Part shown: one piece after another, positions 52,466 to 62,341 of the stretch
How the letters are laid out: each line of letters begins with the position of its first letter
Numbering within the stretch: position 1 is the stretch's first letter
Assembly: GCA_019454125.1 (NCBI GenBank)
Contig: CP075365.1
Span: 424,218-488,217, forward strand
DNA from: Fimbriimonadaceae bacterium
GTDB lineage: Bacteria; Armatimonadota; Fimbriimonadia; Fimbriimonadales; Fimbriimonadaceae
Direction: 5' to 3'
DNA length: 64,000 nucleotides
Position numbers and translations under genes: made by a program
The notes under the pieces: model-generated
The model's database searches: none
Told to the model about the DNA's origin: nothing
The model's input: only the letters and a program-made list of their open reading frames with translations

Positions 52466-53431
52466 TCACTCTGCGTCTTTCTTCTGGCCCGAGGCGACGC
52501 GGAACGCTTCGGCGATCTTGGGCACTTGCTGGAGCGCGGTCGTGAGTTCGGTCGGGAGCGCGATGACCACTGTGTTCGACGGGGAAGCGCCGAGGCTGTC
52601 CAGGGATTGCAGCGTGCGGAGCTGCAGGGCTCCTGGCGACTTCGCCATGCGCTCGGCGGCCGCGGCCAGGTTTTCGGCGGCCTCGCGGTCGCCTTCGGCT
52701 TTTGTGATCGTCGCGCGCTTTTCGCGCTCGGCCGAGGCCTGCCGCGCCATGACCCGCTTCAGGTCTTCGGGAAGCTCTATGTCTTGGATGCGGATCGCGG
52801 CGACGTCGAGGCCCCATCCGTTGATCTCGGTCTCGACCATTTTCTCCACGCGCCTGCCGAGGAGTTCGCGGTCGGCGAGGATCTCGTCTAGGGTCATGGC
52901 ACCGACGATGTCGCGAAGGGCGGTCTGGGCGTACTCCAGGACGGCGCGGCGGTAGTTCTGCACGCGGATGACTGCCGCCGAAGGATCGTCGACGCGCATG
53001 AAGATGACACCGTCCACCCGGACGGGGACGTTGTCCTTTGTGATCGCCTGGCGGTGGGGGATGTCGATGGTGACGATGCGCGTGTCCACCGTGCGCACCG
53101 AGTCGATGACGGGCACTATGAAAAACATGCCCGGCCCGGCAAGCCGCTTATAGCGCCCCAGGCGGAAGACCAGGGCCTTTTCCCACTGGGCGGCCATGCG
53201 AAACGCCGAGGCCGCCAGGCCCCCGACGAGCACCGAGACGATGATGCCGGCGACCAAGGCGCCCTGCGACGAGGCGAACATCTCGAAGCTCGCGGCGATG
53301 CCGGCCCCGGTCAAACCCAAGAAGATGATGGGTTGCAGGGGGTTCGGCATGTTCACGGTCTCGCCCGCGCCCAGGCTCCGGGACGACTTTGAAGAGAGGG
53401 TGGATTCACTGACTGGTATGAGGTCTGCCAT
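52466..53431 (-). CDS. SPFH/Band 7 (slipin-like) membrane protein
   Basis: The 321-residue protein has an N-terminal hydrophobic pair (about 30-80), an SPFH/prohibitin domain (about 85-240; RLAGPGMFFIVPVIDSVRTVD, NVPVRVDGVIFMRV and ILADRELLGRRVEKMVETE), and a C-terminal coiled coil. Slipins form ring scaffolds with membrane proteases. It lies six bases after the M50-like gene, so they are likely one unit. No NfeD gene is adjacent. Confidence 0.93.
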   Translation of the reverse strand: MADLIPVSESTLSSKSSRSLGAGETVNMPNPLQPIIFLGLTGAGIAASFEMFASSQGALVAGIIVSVLVGGLAASAFRMAAQWEKALVFRLGRYKRLAGPGMFFIVPVIDSVRTVDTRIVTIDIPHRQAITKDNVPVRVDGVIFMRVDDPSAAVIRVQNYRRAVLEYAQTALRDIVGAMTLDEILADRELLGRRVEKMVETEINGWGLDVAAIRIQDIELPEDLKRVMARQASAEREKRATITKAEGDREAAENLAAAAERMAKSPGALQLRTLQSLDSLGASPSNTVVIALPTELTTALQQVPKIAEAFRVASGQKKDAE

Positions 53432-53437
53432 TGATCT

Positions 53438-54160
53438 TTAACCCAGGTACGAGCTTTTCGATCGGGAGGATGCGGGGCCGGGCGCGTTTTCCTTCCATGC
53501 CGTCACCAAACCTGCCAAGACGGCGATGACCCCCAAGACGAGCCAAAGGCCCGCCCAGGCGACGCTGGGGACGCCGGTGATCTCGGCCAAGATCTGGGCG
53601 TCGCTGTGCGCCTCGCTGGTGGATGTCAGGCTATAGAGCTCGAGCAAGGCGTGGAGGCTGGTCAAGGCTTGCTGTAAACCTAGGAACTGGACGGCGAATG
53701 CGGCGGTAGCGGGCTTGGCCCACTTGGCAAGCGCGCCGAGGACCCCCATCCAGAAAACCGCGCTCAAGATCCCGATCAAGTCTCCTCTGATGAAGAAGAG
53801 AAGGCTGAAAGCAAGGAAGCCGAAGGCGGCCCAGAGGGCGTTCCGCGCGCTCCTGCCAGACCGGCCCGAGGCGATGAAGATGCCGCCGATCAGGGCCGCA
53901 CCGACATACCCGGCGGAGGCCACGATCAGGGGCGAGCCGCCTGCGACCGGGGTGACGCCGGAGCCGTTCGCGAAGACCAGGATGTGGCGCACTTGGCCAC
54001 CTGTGGCGACGGCGGCCAGCGCGTGGGAGAGCTCGTGCAGGTGCGTGTTATAAAGCACCAGCGGCAACGCGAAGGGCCGAAGGAGGGGCGTGACCCAGAA
54101 AAGCAGGGTCGCCAGCCCTGCCGAAAAGAGGATCGTGCGGTGCCCTCGTTTCTGTTCCAC
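53438..54160 (-). CDS. M50B-type membrane metalloprotease-like protein
   Basis: The 240-residue polytopic protein has the zincin site HELSHALAAVATGG near the second helix and an M50B-like layout. The second metal-ligand motif of site-2 proteases (an Asp in a later helix) is not obvious, so activity is unproven. It lies between alaS and the SPFH gene, both close. Confidence 0.85.
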   Translation of the reverse strand: MEQKRGHRTILFSAGLATLLFWVTPLLRPFALPLVLYNTHLHELSHALAAVATGGQVRHILVFANGSGVTPVAGGSPLIVASAGYVGAALIGGIFIASGRSGRSARNALWAAFGFLAFSLLFFIRGDLIGILSAVFWMGVLGALAKWAKPATAAFAVQFLGLQQALTSLHALLELYSLTSTSEAHSDAQILAEITGVPSVAWAGLWLVLGVIAVLAGLVTAWKENAPGPASSRSKSSYLG

Positions 54161-54214
54161 GTATCAATCCGGTACGGCAACGGTGCACTCTGCGGTGCAC
54201 CAGCCCTAAACCCC

Positions 54215-56986
54215 CTAGGGCGTGGCCGCCGCCGCGAGGGCGTCTTTCGCCGCCTGCAGCGCAGCCTCGAGCTTGGTGGCGTCTTTTGCGCCGGCAGTGG
54301 CGAAATCGGGCCGTCCCCCGCCTCCTCCGCCCGCGACCTTTGCCGCCTCCCGGACCAAGTCGCCCGCCTTCGCCCCAAGGCCCAGCGCTTCCGCACCGAC
54401 CTTGCAGACAAAGAGGAGCTTGCCCTCGGCGCGGTTGGCCACGAAGGCGACACGTTTCGGATGCCCGTCGACGAGTCGGTCGGCGATGGCTTGGGCATCC
54501 TTCGGATCCGCGTCGTCAAGCCGTTCGACCGCGAACTCGATTCCGCCGACGACCTCGACCTGGGCCTGGGAGCCGCCCTGCTGGGCAAGTCGTTCGCGCT
54601 TGCGGCGCTCGTCTCGAAGTTGCTCCTGGAGCCGCTCGACCCCGGCGACGAGCTCTTTCGGGTTCGTCTTGAGCAGCTGGGAGGCCTTGGCCACCGCCTC
54701 TTCCTGCTCGGCCACCCAGCGGTACGCTCCTTTCCCCGTCACCGCGACGATCCGCCTGACGCCACTGGCCGCGCTGGCCTCGTGCAACACCTTGAAGAGC
54801 CCGATCTGGCCCGTGTTGCGCACGTGGATGCCCCCGCAGAGTTCGCGGCTGAAGCTGGGGTCGAAGGGGCCCATATCGCCGATCTGGACGACGCGGACAC
54901 TATCCCCATACTTCTCCCCGAAGAGGGCCATCGCACCCATCCGGCGAGCCTCGTCGATCGGCACGCCTTCATAGGTGACCACTCCCTCGGCCGCCATCGC
55001 GTATTCGTTCACGATCCGCTCCACCTCGGCGATCTCGTCCGGGGACATGGCTTTGCCATGGGTGAAGTCGAAGCGCAGGTGGTCTGGGGCGACCAGCGAG
55101 CCGGCCTGGGTGACGTGCTTGCCCAGCGTCGTCCGCAAGGCGGCGTGGAGCAAGTGGGTCGCCGTGTGGTTGCGCACGGTGTCGTAGCGCACCTCACGGT
55201 CGACCTTGGCTTGGACGTGCTGCCGGAAAAGCTCCTCGTCCGCCTTCGCCTGGGCGACGTCGGCGTCCATGCCCCTCAACTCAAACGGCAGGTTGACGGG
55301 CGTGGCGAGGTGGACGTAGACGCCGTTTTCTTTCGTGACCTCGCGGACCCGCAGGGCGAAGTTCGTCCCCTCGAGGATGCCTTCGTCACTGACCTGTCCA
55401 CCTGATTCGGCGTAGAAAGGCGTTTGGTCAAGGGCGATGGCAAGGTCGCCAGTGGCCCGCCCCTGCTCGTCCATGACCGGGAGGACGCCAACAATGAGGC
55501 TCTCTGTCAGAGTTGTGTGGTATCCGTGGAACAGGGTGGGGGTCGGCCGGTCGTCCGCTTCAGTGACGAAGACGAAGCCGGCGATCACCCCGCCATAAAC
55601 GGCCTCACGCTGGTCAGCGCCTCGGCTCCTCTCCTGGGCTTCCTCGAACGCGCGCTTATATCCGGGCGCGTCGACCTCGACGCCGCCTTCGGCCGCGATC
55701 TCCTGCGTGACCTCGAGCGGGAAGCCATAGGTGTCGTACAGCCGGAAAGCGAACTCGCCGGGCAGAAGGTTCCCGTCCAACTCCGCCAACGACCGGGCAA
55801 GCAGCTCCGACCCTTGGTGAAGCGTGCGCCGGAACTGCTCTTCCTCGTTCCGAAGCGTTTCTTCGAGAACTTCCTTCTTCTCCAGCAACTCGTGATAGTG
55901 GTCTCCGAAAGTTTCCACAACGACGCTGACGAGCCGGTGCATAAAGGGCTCTTCGATCCTCAGCGCACGCTGGCCCTTCAGCACCGCCCGCCGAATGAGG
56001 CGGCGCAGGACATAGCCCCGCCCCGTGTTGCTGGGCAGCACGCCGTCCGCGATGCAGAAGGAAGCGGAACGGAGGTGGTCCGCGATGATCCGGCTCGCCC
56101 TGGGGTCTGCATTGCCGGGCCTCGTGAGACGGTCGATCGCGGCGAGGATGGCCGTGAAGGCGTCGGTGTCATAGACCGAGCGGTGCCCGCCCAAGACCGC
56201 CGCCGTGCGCTCAAGGCCCATCCCCGTGTCGACTGAGGCGAACGGGAGAGACGGCATCCCCGTCTTGCGGAACCCGCCCTCCGGCATGGGCTCACCCTGC
56301 CACTCGAAGCGGATGAAAACGTCGTTCCAGATCTCGAGCCACTTTTCCGCGTCCAGGTCTCGCAGGTAGTCCTCGCAGGTGTAGCCCGCGTCCGTGCTCG
56401 GCGGTGCCTCGTCGTTCGGCACCCAGTAGAACATCTCGCTGTTCGGGCCACAGGGACCGGGCGGCCCTTTCGAAAATGCCCCGGCCGGCCAGAAGTTCGT
56501 CTCCTCGTCGAGTCGGAAGACGCGCGTGCCGGGCTCGATCCCGACGCTGCGGACATGGGACGACCACGCCTCGAAAGACTCGTCGTCCTCCTCGAAAACC
56601 GTGAAGGCAAGGCGGCGCGTCTCGAGGTTCAGCCATTCTGGGCGAGTCAGGAACTCCCAGGAGAGCGCGATCGCGTCGACCTTGTCGTAGTCGCCGAACG
56701 AAAAGTTGCCCAGCATTTCGAAGAATGTGAGGTGGCTGTCGTCACCGACCTCGTCGATGTCGCCCGTGCGCAGGCACTTCTGCACCGTCACAAGCCGCGG
56801 GTGGGGGGGCTGGGCGATGCCGCGGAAATACGGCTTGAACTGGACCATTCCGGCGCCGTTGAACAGCAGCGACTCATCCAGCCGCCCGGTGACGTCAAAG
56901 GGGACGAGCGAGCCGCTGGGAAAACGCTGGTGGTCCTTCGCCTCAAAAAATTCAAGGTATTTCCGGCGTAGCTCACGGACGGTCAT
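54215..56986 (-). CDS. alaS: Alanyl-tRNA synthetase
   Basis: The 923-residue class II synthetase has the N-terminal motif RRKYLEFFEAKDHQRFPSGSLVP, the editing-domain zinc site (HTATHLLHAAL and ELCGGIHVRNTGQIG), and a C-Ala domain ending in GGGGGGRPDFATAGAK. The whole protein is present with normal length. It follows lpxC by 46 bases on the same strand, beginning a translation/membrane stretch. Confidence 0.98.
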   Translation of the reverse strand: MTVRELRRKYLEFFEAKDHQRFPSGSLVPFDVTGRLDESLLFNGAGMVQFKPYFRGIAQPPHPRLVTVQKCLRTGDIDEVGDDSHLTFFEMLGNFSFGDYDKVDAIALSWEFLTRPEWLNLETRRLAFTVFEEDDESFEAWSSHVRSVGIEPGTRVFRLDEETNFWPAGAFSKGPPGPCGPNSEMFYWVPNDEAPPSTDAGYTCEDYLRDLDAEKWLEIWNDVFIRFEWQGEPMPEGGFRKTGMPSLPFASVDTGMGLERTAAVLGGHRSVYDTDAFTAILAAIDRLTRPGNADPRASRIIADHLRSASFCIADGVLPSNTGRGYVLRRLIRRAVLKGQRALRIEEPFMHRLVSVVVETFGDHYHELLEKKEVLEETLRNEEEQFRRTLHQGSELLARSLAELDGNLLPGEFAFRLYDTYGFPLEVTQEIAAEGGVEVDAPGYKRAFEEAQERSRGADQREAVYGGVIAGFVFVTEADDRPTPTLFHGYHTTLTESLIVGVLPVMDEQGRATGDLAIALDQTPFYAESGGQVSDEGILEGTNFALRVREVTKENGVYVHLATPVNLPFELRGMDADVAQAKADEELFRQHVQAKVDREVRYDTVRNHTATHLLHAALRTTLGKHVTQAGSLVAPDHLRFDFTHGKAMSPDEIAEVERIVNEYAMAAEGVVTYEGVPIDEARRMGAMALFGEKYGDSVRVVQIGDMGPFDPSFSRELCGGIHVRNTGQIGLFKVLHEASAASGVRRIVAVTGKGAYRWVAEQEEAVAKASQLLKTNPKELVAGVERLQEQLRDERRKRERLAQQGGSQAQVEVVGGIEFAVERLDDADPKDAQAIADRLVDGHPKRVAFVANRAEGKLLFVCKVGAEALGLGAKAGDLVREAAKVAGGGGGGRPDFATAGAKDATKLEAALQAAKDALAAAATP

Positions 56987-57032
56987 CGAAGCACGAGGGT
57001 ACTCGGATTGAGGCGGAGAGGCCAGGGCGGCC

Positions 57033-57848
57033 TTACTTTCGGCAGACCTTGGCGTGTTGCCCGAGCTTGAGCGCAGCCGCTACGTTGATCGCATGCCCAG
57101 GGCGCTCAGCGACGACGTCGATCTCGTAAAGGGGGACGCCGCTAAGGGCTAAATCTCCGATGAGATCCAGGAGCTTGTGGCGTACCGGCTCGTCAGGAAA
57201 GCGGGCCGCATTCTGGTAGCCCGTCTCGCCAAGGATCAGACAACTTTCCTCGCTGAGACCGGCTCCCAGGCCCTTCTCCCGAAGGTAGTCCACTTCTTCG
57301 ATAAACGCAAACGTCCTCGCCGGCGCAATGTCATGCAGGTATCCGACCTCGCTGAGTTGGACCTCGTACTCCTGTCGTCCAGGCCACCTTTCGCCCGAGT
57401 CGAAGATGCACTTCCACCTGCCAGAGCCTTTGGCTATGGCGATTTTTGAACCTTCCTGCTGCACAAAAACGCGCTCGAACAGCGTTGCCGAAACCTCGCC
57501 CAACTCGGTGAAGCCAGCTTCCACCATCGCCTGGGCGAAGGGTAGGGAAGAACCGTCCAGGGCCGGCATCTCGCCTCCGAGAACCTCGATTTCGCAATCG
57601 GTAACCTGCAAGCCAGCCAACGCGCTTATAACGTGTTCAACGGTCGAATACTTACCGATTTGAGTGCACCTCGCGGTGCTGGATACGCTGGAAGCGATTG
57701 CTGGTGCTCTCTCGCCGTCACCTGTAAGAACATAGCCCACATGCGCCGGGTGTAATGTCACGGAGACCGGTTGACCCGAGTGTAGCCCCTTGCCCTCAAG
57801 AGTTACTGAACGCTTAAGAGTCTTTCGCGTCACGGTCCGCCTCCTCAA
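57033..57848 (-). CDS. lpxC: UDP-3-O-acyl-N-acetylglucosamine deacetylase LpxC
   Basis: This 271-residue zinc enzyme carries out the committed step of lipid A synthesis. Zinc and catalytic motifs: STVEHVISAL (His), ALDGSSLPF, and DEPVRHKLLDLIGDLAL (His and Asp), with a later GHAINVA (His). The C-terminus is shorter than in Escherichia coli. It overlaps lpxD by 35 bases in a different frame and is the last gene of the outer-membrane cluster. Confidence 0.97.
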   Translation of the reverse strand: MRRRTVTRKTLKRSVTLEGKGLHSGQPVSVTLHPAHVGYVLTGDGERAPAIASSVSSTARCTQIGKYSTVEHVISALAGLQVTDCEIEVLGGEMPALDGSSLPFAQAMVEAGFTELGEVSATLFERVFVQQEGSKIAIAKGSGRWKCIFDSGERWPGRQEYEVQLSEVGYLHDIAPARTFAFIEEVDYLREKGLGAGLSEESCLILGETGYQNAARFPDEPVRHKLLDLIGDLALSGVPLYEIDVVAERPGHAINVAAALKLGQHAKVCRK

Positions 57849-58863
57849 TCCTTGCCTCCAACCGCCTCAGTCGGGACAAGAGCTCCGGGAGGCGGCGGAT
57901 CAAAGCCACGACCCGCATTCCTTGAGCGTAGGGCATGCTCGGGGTGCCGTAATAGGCCCCCGGGTCCTTGATGTCACTCTGCACGCCTGCTTGGCCCGCG
58001 AGCATCACATTATCGGCAATGGTGACGTGGTCGCCGATCCCAACTTGACCGCCGAATGTGGCCCGAGCCCCGATGACGGTGCTGCCTGCTATACCTGTTT
58101 GCGAGGCGATAAGACCTTCGGGCTGGATGGTCACGTTATGCGCTATCTGAACGAGGTTATCGACCTTGCTTTGGGATCGGATAACTGTCTCGCCCAGTGT
58201 CGCACGGTCTATACACGTGTTGGCGCCGATTTCCACAAAGTCTTCAATGACGACCCGACCAATCTGTGGCACTTTCTCTACGCCCCTACTTGTCCTTGCA
58301 AAGCCGAAACCATCCGACCCGATGACGCAGCCGCTGTGAAGGATGCAGTCCTCGCCGACCCTGACGTCTTGGACAAGGGTCGCGTGCGGCATAAGTGTCG
58401 TCCGAGCGCCGACCGCGCAGCCTGGCCCGACATAGCAATGGGCAAGGAGCCTAGCATTCTGACCGACTTCACACCCCTCTTCTACAACGCAGTACGGCCC
58501 GATCGAAGCTGATGGATCTACTCTCGAGCTATCGCTGATAACTGCGGTCGGATGGACGCCATTGATGCCCACAGTGCTTCGCGTGTAAAGGGACAAGACT
58601 TCTCTAAAAGCGTTTCGAAAGTCCTTAACCAGGATGTGGGGTTTCTGAGCCTCTCCCAAGCTGGCATCGATAAGGATTGCAGCAGCCTTGCTCGCTTCAG
58701 CCGCATCAAGAACTTTGCGCGATCCAGCGAGGACAAGGTCAGTTCCTTCGGCTTTGTCTGGCTCGGAAACTCCCTCTAGAGGAAGGTTTGGATCACCGCG
58801 AAGTTCACCAGATACCCGCGAAGCGATCTGCCCTAAGGTGTAGCGCCGAGCAGTTCCTTCCAT
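57814..58863 (-). CDS. lpxD: UDP-3-O-acylglucosamine N-acyltransferase LpxD
   Basis: The 349-residue trimeric acyltransferase has an N-terminal uridine-binding domain (1-105), a left-handed beta helix of hexapeptide repeats (about 108-305; IGPYCVVEEGCEVGQNARL, IGSDGFGFA, VDNLVQIAHNV with the catalytic His), and a C-terminal helix. It adds the second acyl chain of lipid A. Length is normal. It overlaps the lipoprotein gene by 31 bases and lpxC by 35. Confidence 0.96.
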   Translation of the reverse strand: MEGTARRYTLGQIASRVSGELRGDPNLPLEGVSEPDKAEGTDLVLAGSRKVLDAAEASKAAAILIDASLGEAQKPHILVKDFRNAFREVLSLYTRSTVGINGVHPTAVISDSSRVDPSASIGPYCVVEEGCEVGQNARLLAHCYVGPGCAVGARTTLMPHATLVQDVRVGEDCILHSGCVIGSDGFGFARTSRGVEKVPQIGRVVIEDFVEIGANTCIDRATLGETVIRSQSKVDNLVQIAHNVTIQPEGLIASQTGIAGSTVIGARATFGGQVGIGDHVTIADNVMLAGQAGVQSDIKDPGAYYGTPSMPYAQGMRVVALIRRLPELLSRLRRLEARIEEADRDAKDS

Positions 58864-59810
58864 CGGTGAAACTCTAGGGTGGCGTTCCTCGGCGCCGACC
58901 TGCTTAATACTAGTCCATTTACTTTAGCGAACAACGCCGCCCTATCCTGTTCCAGGCGTTCTCTAATCTTGTTGCGGACCGGCCCTGCATCAAGCGAAAC
59001 GCGGGGAGCTGAGACAGTCGGGATCAAAAGCGTGGCGGCTTCAGAGCCGGCAAAGAGGTAAGACCTTGCCGCAAACTCTTCGATAGCCGGGGGTATTGGC
59101 TCTGGCTCCGTAATCTTCTCAGCTCGGCTTACCGCTTTGTCTTTGGCTAAGTCCAGCTCACGGTAGTAGTCGCTGAGCAAGGACGAATAGGCAAAACGAT
59201 ACTGCTGACGAATGGCCTCGAACTCTTCGCGAACCAGATTCCGATACTCAGCCTCGAACGACTGTATGGCTGCTCGCTCTGCAGCGGCGAGGGCTGTGTA
59301 CTGCCGCTCAATAAAGTTTTGACGCGCGAGAGCAAAATTGGTCGGCGGGCCCGGGTCGGGAAAATCGGCTAGCCAGGCGAGCCTTGTGCGATGTCGCCCC
59401 ACTGGGTCGGCGTTCTGTCGAAACACGCTGTAAAGCCGATCCTCCACCGCTTCGGTTTCAGGCTTGAGACTCTCAAAAAGGGCTGCCCGATTCGCCGTAA
59501 AGCGTTCATCGATTTCCGAGACGTAAAGTGACTCGAGCGTCTTTCGGACGGCCGCCTTATAGTCTTCCGAATAGATCGGTGTTTCCATTGGCTCAGCCTC
59601 GGGCGCTAACTGCACCCGCCGAGTCGGGGTCGAGCCAATTGACTCGACCTTTGCTGGGCTGGAACCGGCTGGAAAGAACTCCGGGTTTGAGGAAGATTGT
59701 TGGATCGGAACGTCCAGGTGAATGGTGACAGTTTCGGGTCCAGTCGCAGGCGCGCAGCCGGCAAAGAAGGCAAAGGCTGCTACCGCGAAAAGCTGGGCCC
59801 TAGACGTCAT
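58833..59810 (-). CDS. Uncharacterised lipoprotein in the outer-membrane operon
   Basis: The 325-residue protein has a lipoprotein signal with lipobox FAGC (Cys19), a Ser/Pro-rich linker (about 20-80), then a long alpha-helical region (about 80-300) with charged coiled-coil heptads. No family I recognise. It overlaps the skp stop by four bases and lpxD by 31, so it is co-translated with both. A role in outer-membrane assembly or lipid transport is inferred from context. Confidence 0.88.
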   Translation of the reverse strand: MTSRAQLFAVAAFAFFAGCAPATGPETVTIHLDVPIQQSSSNPEFFPAGSSPAKVESIGSTPTRRVQLAPEAEPMETPIYSEDYKAAVRKTLESLYVSEIDERFTANRAALFESLKPETEAVEDRLYSVFRQNADPVGRHRTRLAWLADFPDPGPPTNFALARQNFIERQYTALAAAERAAIQSFEAEYRNLVREEFEAIRQQYRFAYSSLLSDYYRELDLAKDKAVSRAEKITEPEPIPPAIEEFAARSYLFAGSEAATLLIPTVSAPRVSLDAGPVRNKIRERLEQDRAALFAKVNGLVLSRSAPRNATLEFHRWKELLGATP

Positions 59811-60451
59811 TTCTTAGCGTCCAACGCCTTGGTGACTTTCTCGGTCAGATCGTTCGCCCCGTAAAGAGCAGTTCTGGGGCTTGCGAGGACAACCGTGTAA
59901 CCCTCCGAAGCGGCAATCTTCTTCAGGATGTCATTGGCACGCTTGCCAGAGTCGGTGATCATTTGATCCCGCATTGTTTGAAGCTCTTGTTGGAACTGGT
60001 TCGACCATTCATCGAGGAGGGCGGTCGTCGACTGGAACTGACTGTTGTACGCGCGCAACCGGTTCCGATCCTCCTCGGTGGGATCTTGCTTCTGGTTAAG
60101 AGCATCAAAATCGCGCGAGGCAGACTGGATGTCGCCTTTGATCCTATCTAGCTGCGTCTTCTCGTTCGCGGCGATGTCCGTCTTGAGCGAGAGATCCTTG
60201 AAACTGCGCGCCTGTTCGGCAGTCGCGACCCGGTGGGTGCGCATAAAGTCCAGGACGCCTTGCCTGGAGGCCACGGCTTGGTCAAGTCTTTGGGCGTTCA
60301 GCTTTCCTTCCTCACTTTCGAAGACGACCTTTTCTAGGTCGATGACAGCGGTCTTTTCTTGTGAACTTTGGAAGCCGGATCCGAGGAAGATGCCCGCGAG
60401 GACAGCGGCTGTGACCCATCCCGAGACGAGTGTGAATGTTTGGTTCTTCAT
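59807..60451 (-). CDS. skp: OmpH/Skp-like periplasmic chaperone
   Basis: The 214-residue protein has an N-terminal hydrophobic signal/anchor (about 10-28), a short head segment (TAVIDLEKVVFES) and a long coiled coil (about 45-165) ending in the second head part (ILKKIAASEGYTVVLAS), the Skp/OmpH plan. Skp holds unfolded outer-membrane proteins for the Bam machine. It begins nine bases after the bamA stop. Confidence 0.94.
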   Translation of the reverse strand: MKNQTFTLVSGWVTAAVLAGIFLGSGFQSSQEKTAVIDLEKVVFESEEGKLNAQRLDQAVASRQGVLDFMRTHRVATAEQARSFKDLSLKTDIAANEKTQLDRIKGDIQSASRDFDALNQKQDPTEEDRNRLRAYNSQFQSTTALLDEWSNQFQQELQTMRDQMITDSGKRANDILKKIAASEGYTVVLASPRTALYGANDLTEKVTKALDAKK

Positions 60452-60460
60452 GGTGTTTTC

Positions 60461-62260
60461 TTAAAAGCTAGTGCCGAATGAGAAGTGCGTCCTGTTCTGG
60501 CCCTCCTGGTTGAAGGCAAAGTCGATGCGGATCGTGCTCAGCCGCGGTATGCGGAAGCCGACGCCTATCCCATAGGCATACCGCAATCGCGCTGTGCCGG
60601 ACTGGTCAAAGTCCTTGATGCGACCATAACCGCCCCACGCTCCACCGTAATCCACAAACCCGATCAAGTTGAATGACTTCTGGATCGGCTGTCGATATTC
60701 AAGGGAGGATAGGAAGGATTGATTGCCCCAGAACCGCTGGTTCGGGTACCCACGGAGGGAGTCGGCGCCGCCAACAAAGAGCTGCTCGAAGAACGGTACG
60801 TTACCGAAGACTCGACCATAACGCGCGCGGAAAGCGAGAACCGGCCGCGGTTGGTCAAAAGGCGTGTCTTTGGGTACGGGCCGAGACCAGTACTGCCGGT
60901 ATTCAATGCCAGTTTTCACCGACATATTGGTGCCGAGAATGTCCGTAAAATCCTTAACGTTCCCGCCGATCTTTCGGATGTTGCTGTACCCGGGCTCCAG
61001 GCTCATGGAGATGAGGCGGCCGGTGTAGGGCTCTACTGTCGGCTGGCGAACGTCGTAGCTCACGCCCATTTGCAGGCTGATCAAGTCGCCGTCTTGCTGA
61101 ATGAACTCGTCGGTCTTCGACCCGACCTCCAAGGTCCGCGCGTTCTGGCCGCGCAAGCCAATGCTGGCGCGGTAGTCACCGACCGGCCGCGTGAACGAGA
61201 CCGACGCGCCGGTGCGGCGTTCGTCGAACCGCTCATCGGCCGAACCTCCACCGAAAGGATCAACCCCGCTACCAGTAAAGTTGTACACAACCCGGGAGAA
61301 GAGGGAGACGTTCATCGACGTGTCCTTGGAGTCGTAGAAGCGGTTTCCAAAGCCGAGTTCCACGCTCGGCCCGCCTCCCGTCGTCGCTTGGGACAACTGC
61401 AGGCCCACGCTCTGACCCCTGCCCATAAAGTTTGAATCCGAATAGCTCGCGGTACCAACCAGCCGGCTCTGAGGATCGAGCGCGACGCCTGCGTTCAGCA
61501 ATCCTGTGCGCGCCTCCTTGAACTCGATCGCCAAGTCGTATTCGCCAGGGACATCCGTGGGCCTTGGCTCTGAGGGCTTGACTCCGTCGGACTCAAACCA
61601 GTACGTGAAGTAAAGCTCCTCCAGGTCCCTTCGCCAAGTCTTAGCGCTTAACAAACCGCCAGGCTTTGTCTTCATAATACGGCGGATGACCTTGGGGTTG
61701 GTGCGTGTCAAACCGGTCAGGGTTATCTCGTTCACGCGCGGCTCTATGAGGGAAACCAAAACCGTGCCCGGAGAATCTTGTTCTGGCCCGAGCTGGTCGA
61801 TTTGGACGAACACCCCCTTGTCTTCATAGAGCTTAGTGATATCGTCACGGATCGGGCGCGCGTTGCGATTGTTCCAAACCTGCCCCAGGGGCTGGTTTTT
61901 CTCCACGACCTGGGTGATTGCTTCTGTGGTAACAACCGTGTTCCCTAAAACTTTAACTTCGCGGGCGACAGGATACTCCTCGACTTGTACGATCAGGTCG
62001 GCCTCCGTGTCGGAAGCGACCGAACTGAGGATCTTTACGTCTTTGAAGAAACCCAGGGAGCGCACCGACGCCTCGTCGGCCAGAATGTCGCTGGACGTTA
62101 TTGTTGCGCCCGGCTTAAGTTTCATAATGCCAGTGATGGCGTTCGCATTAATCCGCTCATTTCCGCGAATTTCTACGTTCCGGACGATCAACGCTGATTG
62201 GCAGAATGCGACAGCGGTTGTAAGAACTAAGAGTAACGAGAGGCCGATCCTTTTGCCCAA
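60461..62260 (-). CDS. bamA: Outer-membrane assembly factor BamA
   Basis: The 599-residue protein has a signal peptide, about three POTRA domains (about 20-255; VRNVEIRGNERIN, AREVKVLGNTVV and VNEITLTGLTRTNP start them) and a 16-stranded Omp85 barrel with the VGGADSLRGYPNQRF signature. Three POTRAs is fewer than the five in proteobacteria. A TTG at 62260, nine bases after AGGAGGGAG, is chosen over a GTG at 62290. It inserts barrel proteins into the outer membrane and sits between tamB and skp. Confidence 0.95.
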   Translation of the reverse strand: MGKRIGLSLLLVLTTAVAFCQSALIVRNVEIRGNERINANAITGIMKLKPGATITSSDILADEASVRSLGFFKDVKILSSVASDTEADLIVQVEEYPVAREVKVLGNTVVTTEAITQVVEKNQPLGQVWNNRNARPIRDDITKLYEDKGVFVQIDQLGPEQDSPGTVLVSLIEPRVNEITLTGLTRTNPKVIRRIMKTKPGGLLSAKTWRRDLEELYFTYWFESDGVKPSEPRPTDVPGEYDLAIEFKEARTGLLNAGVALDPQSRLVGTASYSDSNFMGRGQSVGLQLSQATTGGGPSVELGFGNRFYDSKDTSMNVSLFSRVVYNFTGSGVDPFGGGSADERFDERRTGASVSFTRPVGDYRASIGLRGQNARTLEVGSKTDEFIQQDGDLISLQMGVSYDVRQPTVEPYTGRLISMSLEPGYSNIRKIGGNVKDFTDILGTNMSVKTGIEYRQYWSRPVPKDTPFDQPRPVLAFRARYGRVFGNVPFFEQLFVGGADSLRGYPNQRFWGNQSFLSSLEYRQPIQKSFNLIGFVDYGGAWGGYGRIKDFDQSGTARLRYAYGIGVGFRIPRLSTIRIDFAFNQEGQNRTHFSFGTSF

Positions 62261-62341
62261 GATGGTTAGCTCCCTCCTATGGAGCAGCACGGTGCAGACG
62301 CGCGGGATGCTACCCGATTTCGAAGGCCTAGGCCGCTCGCC

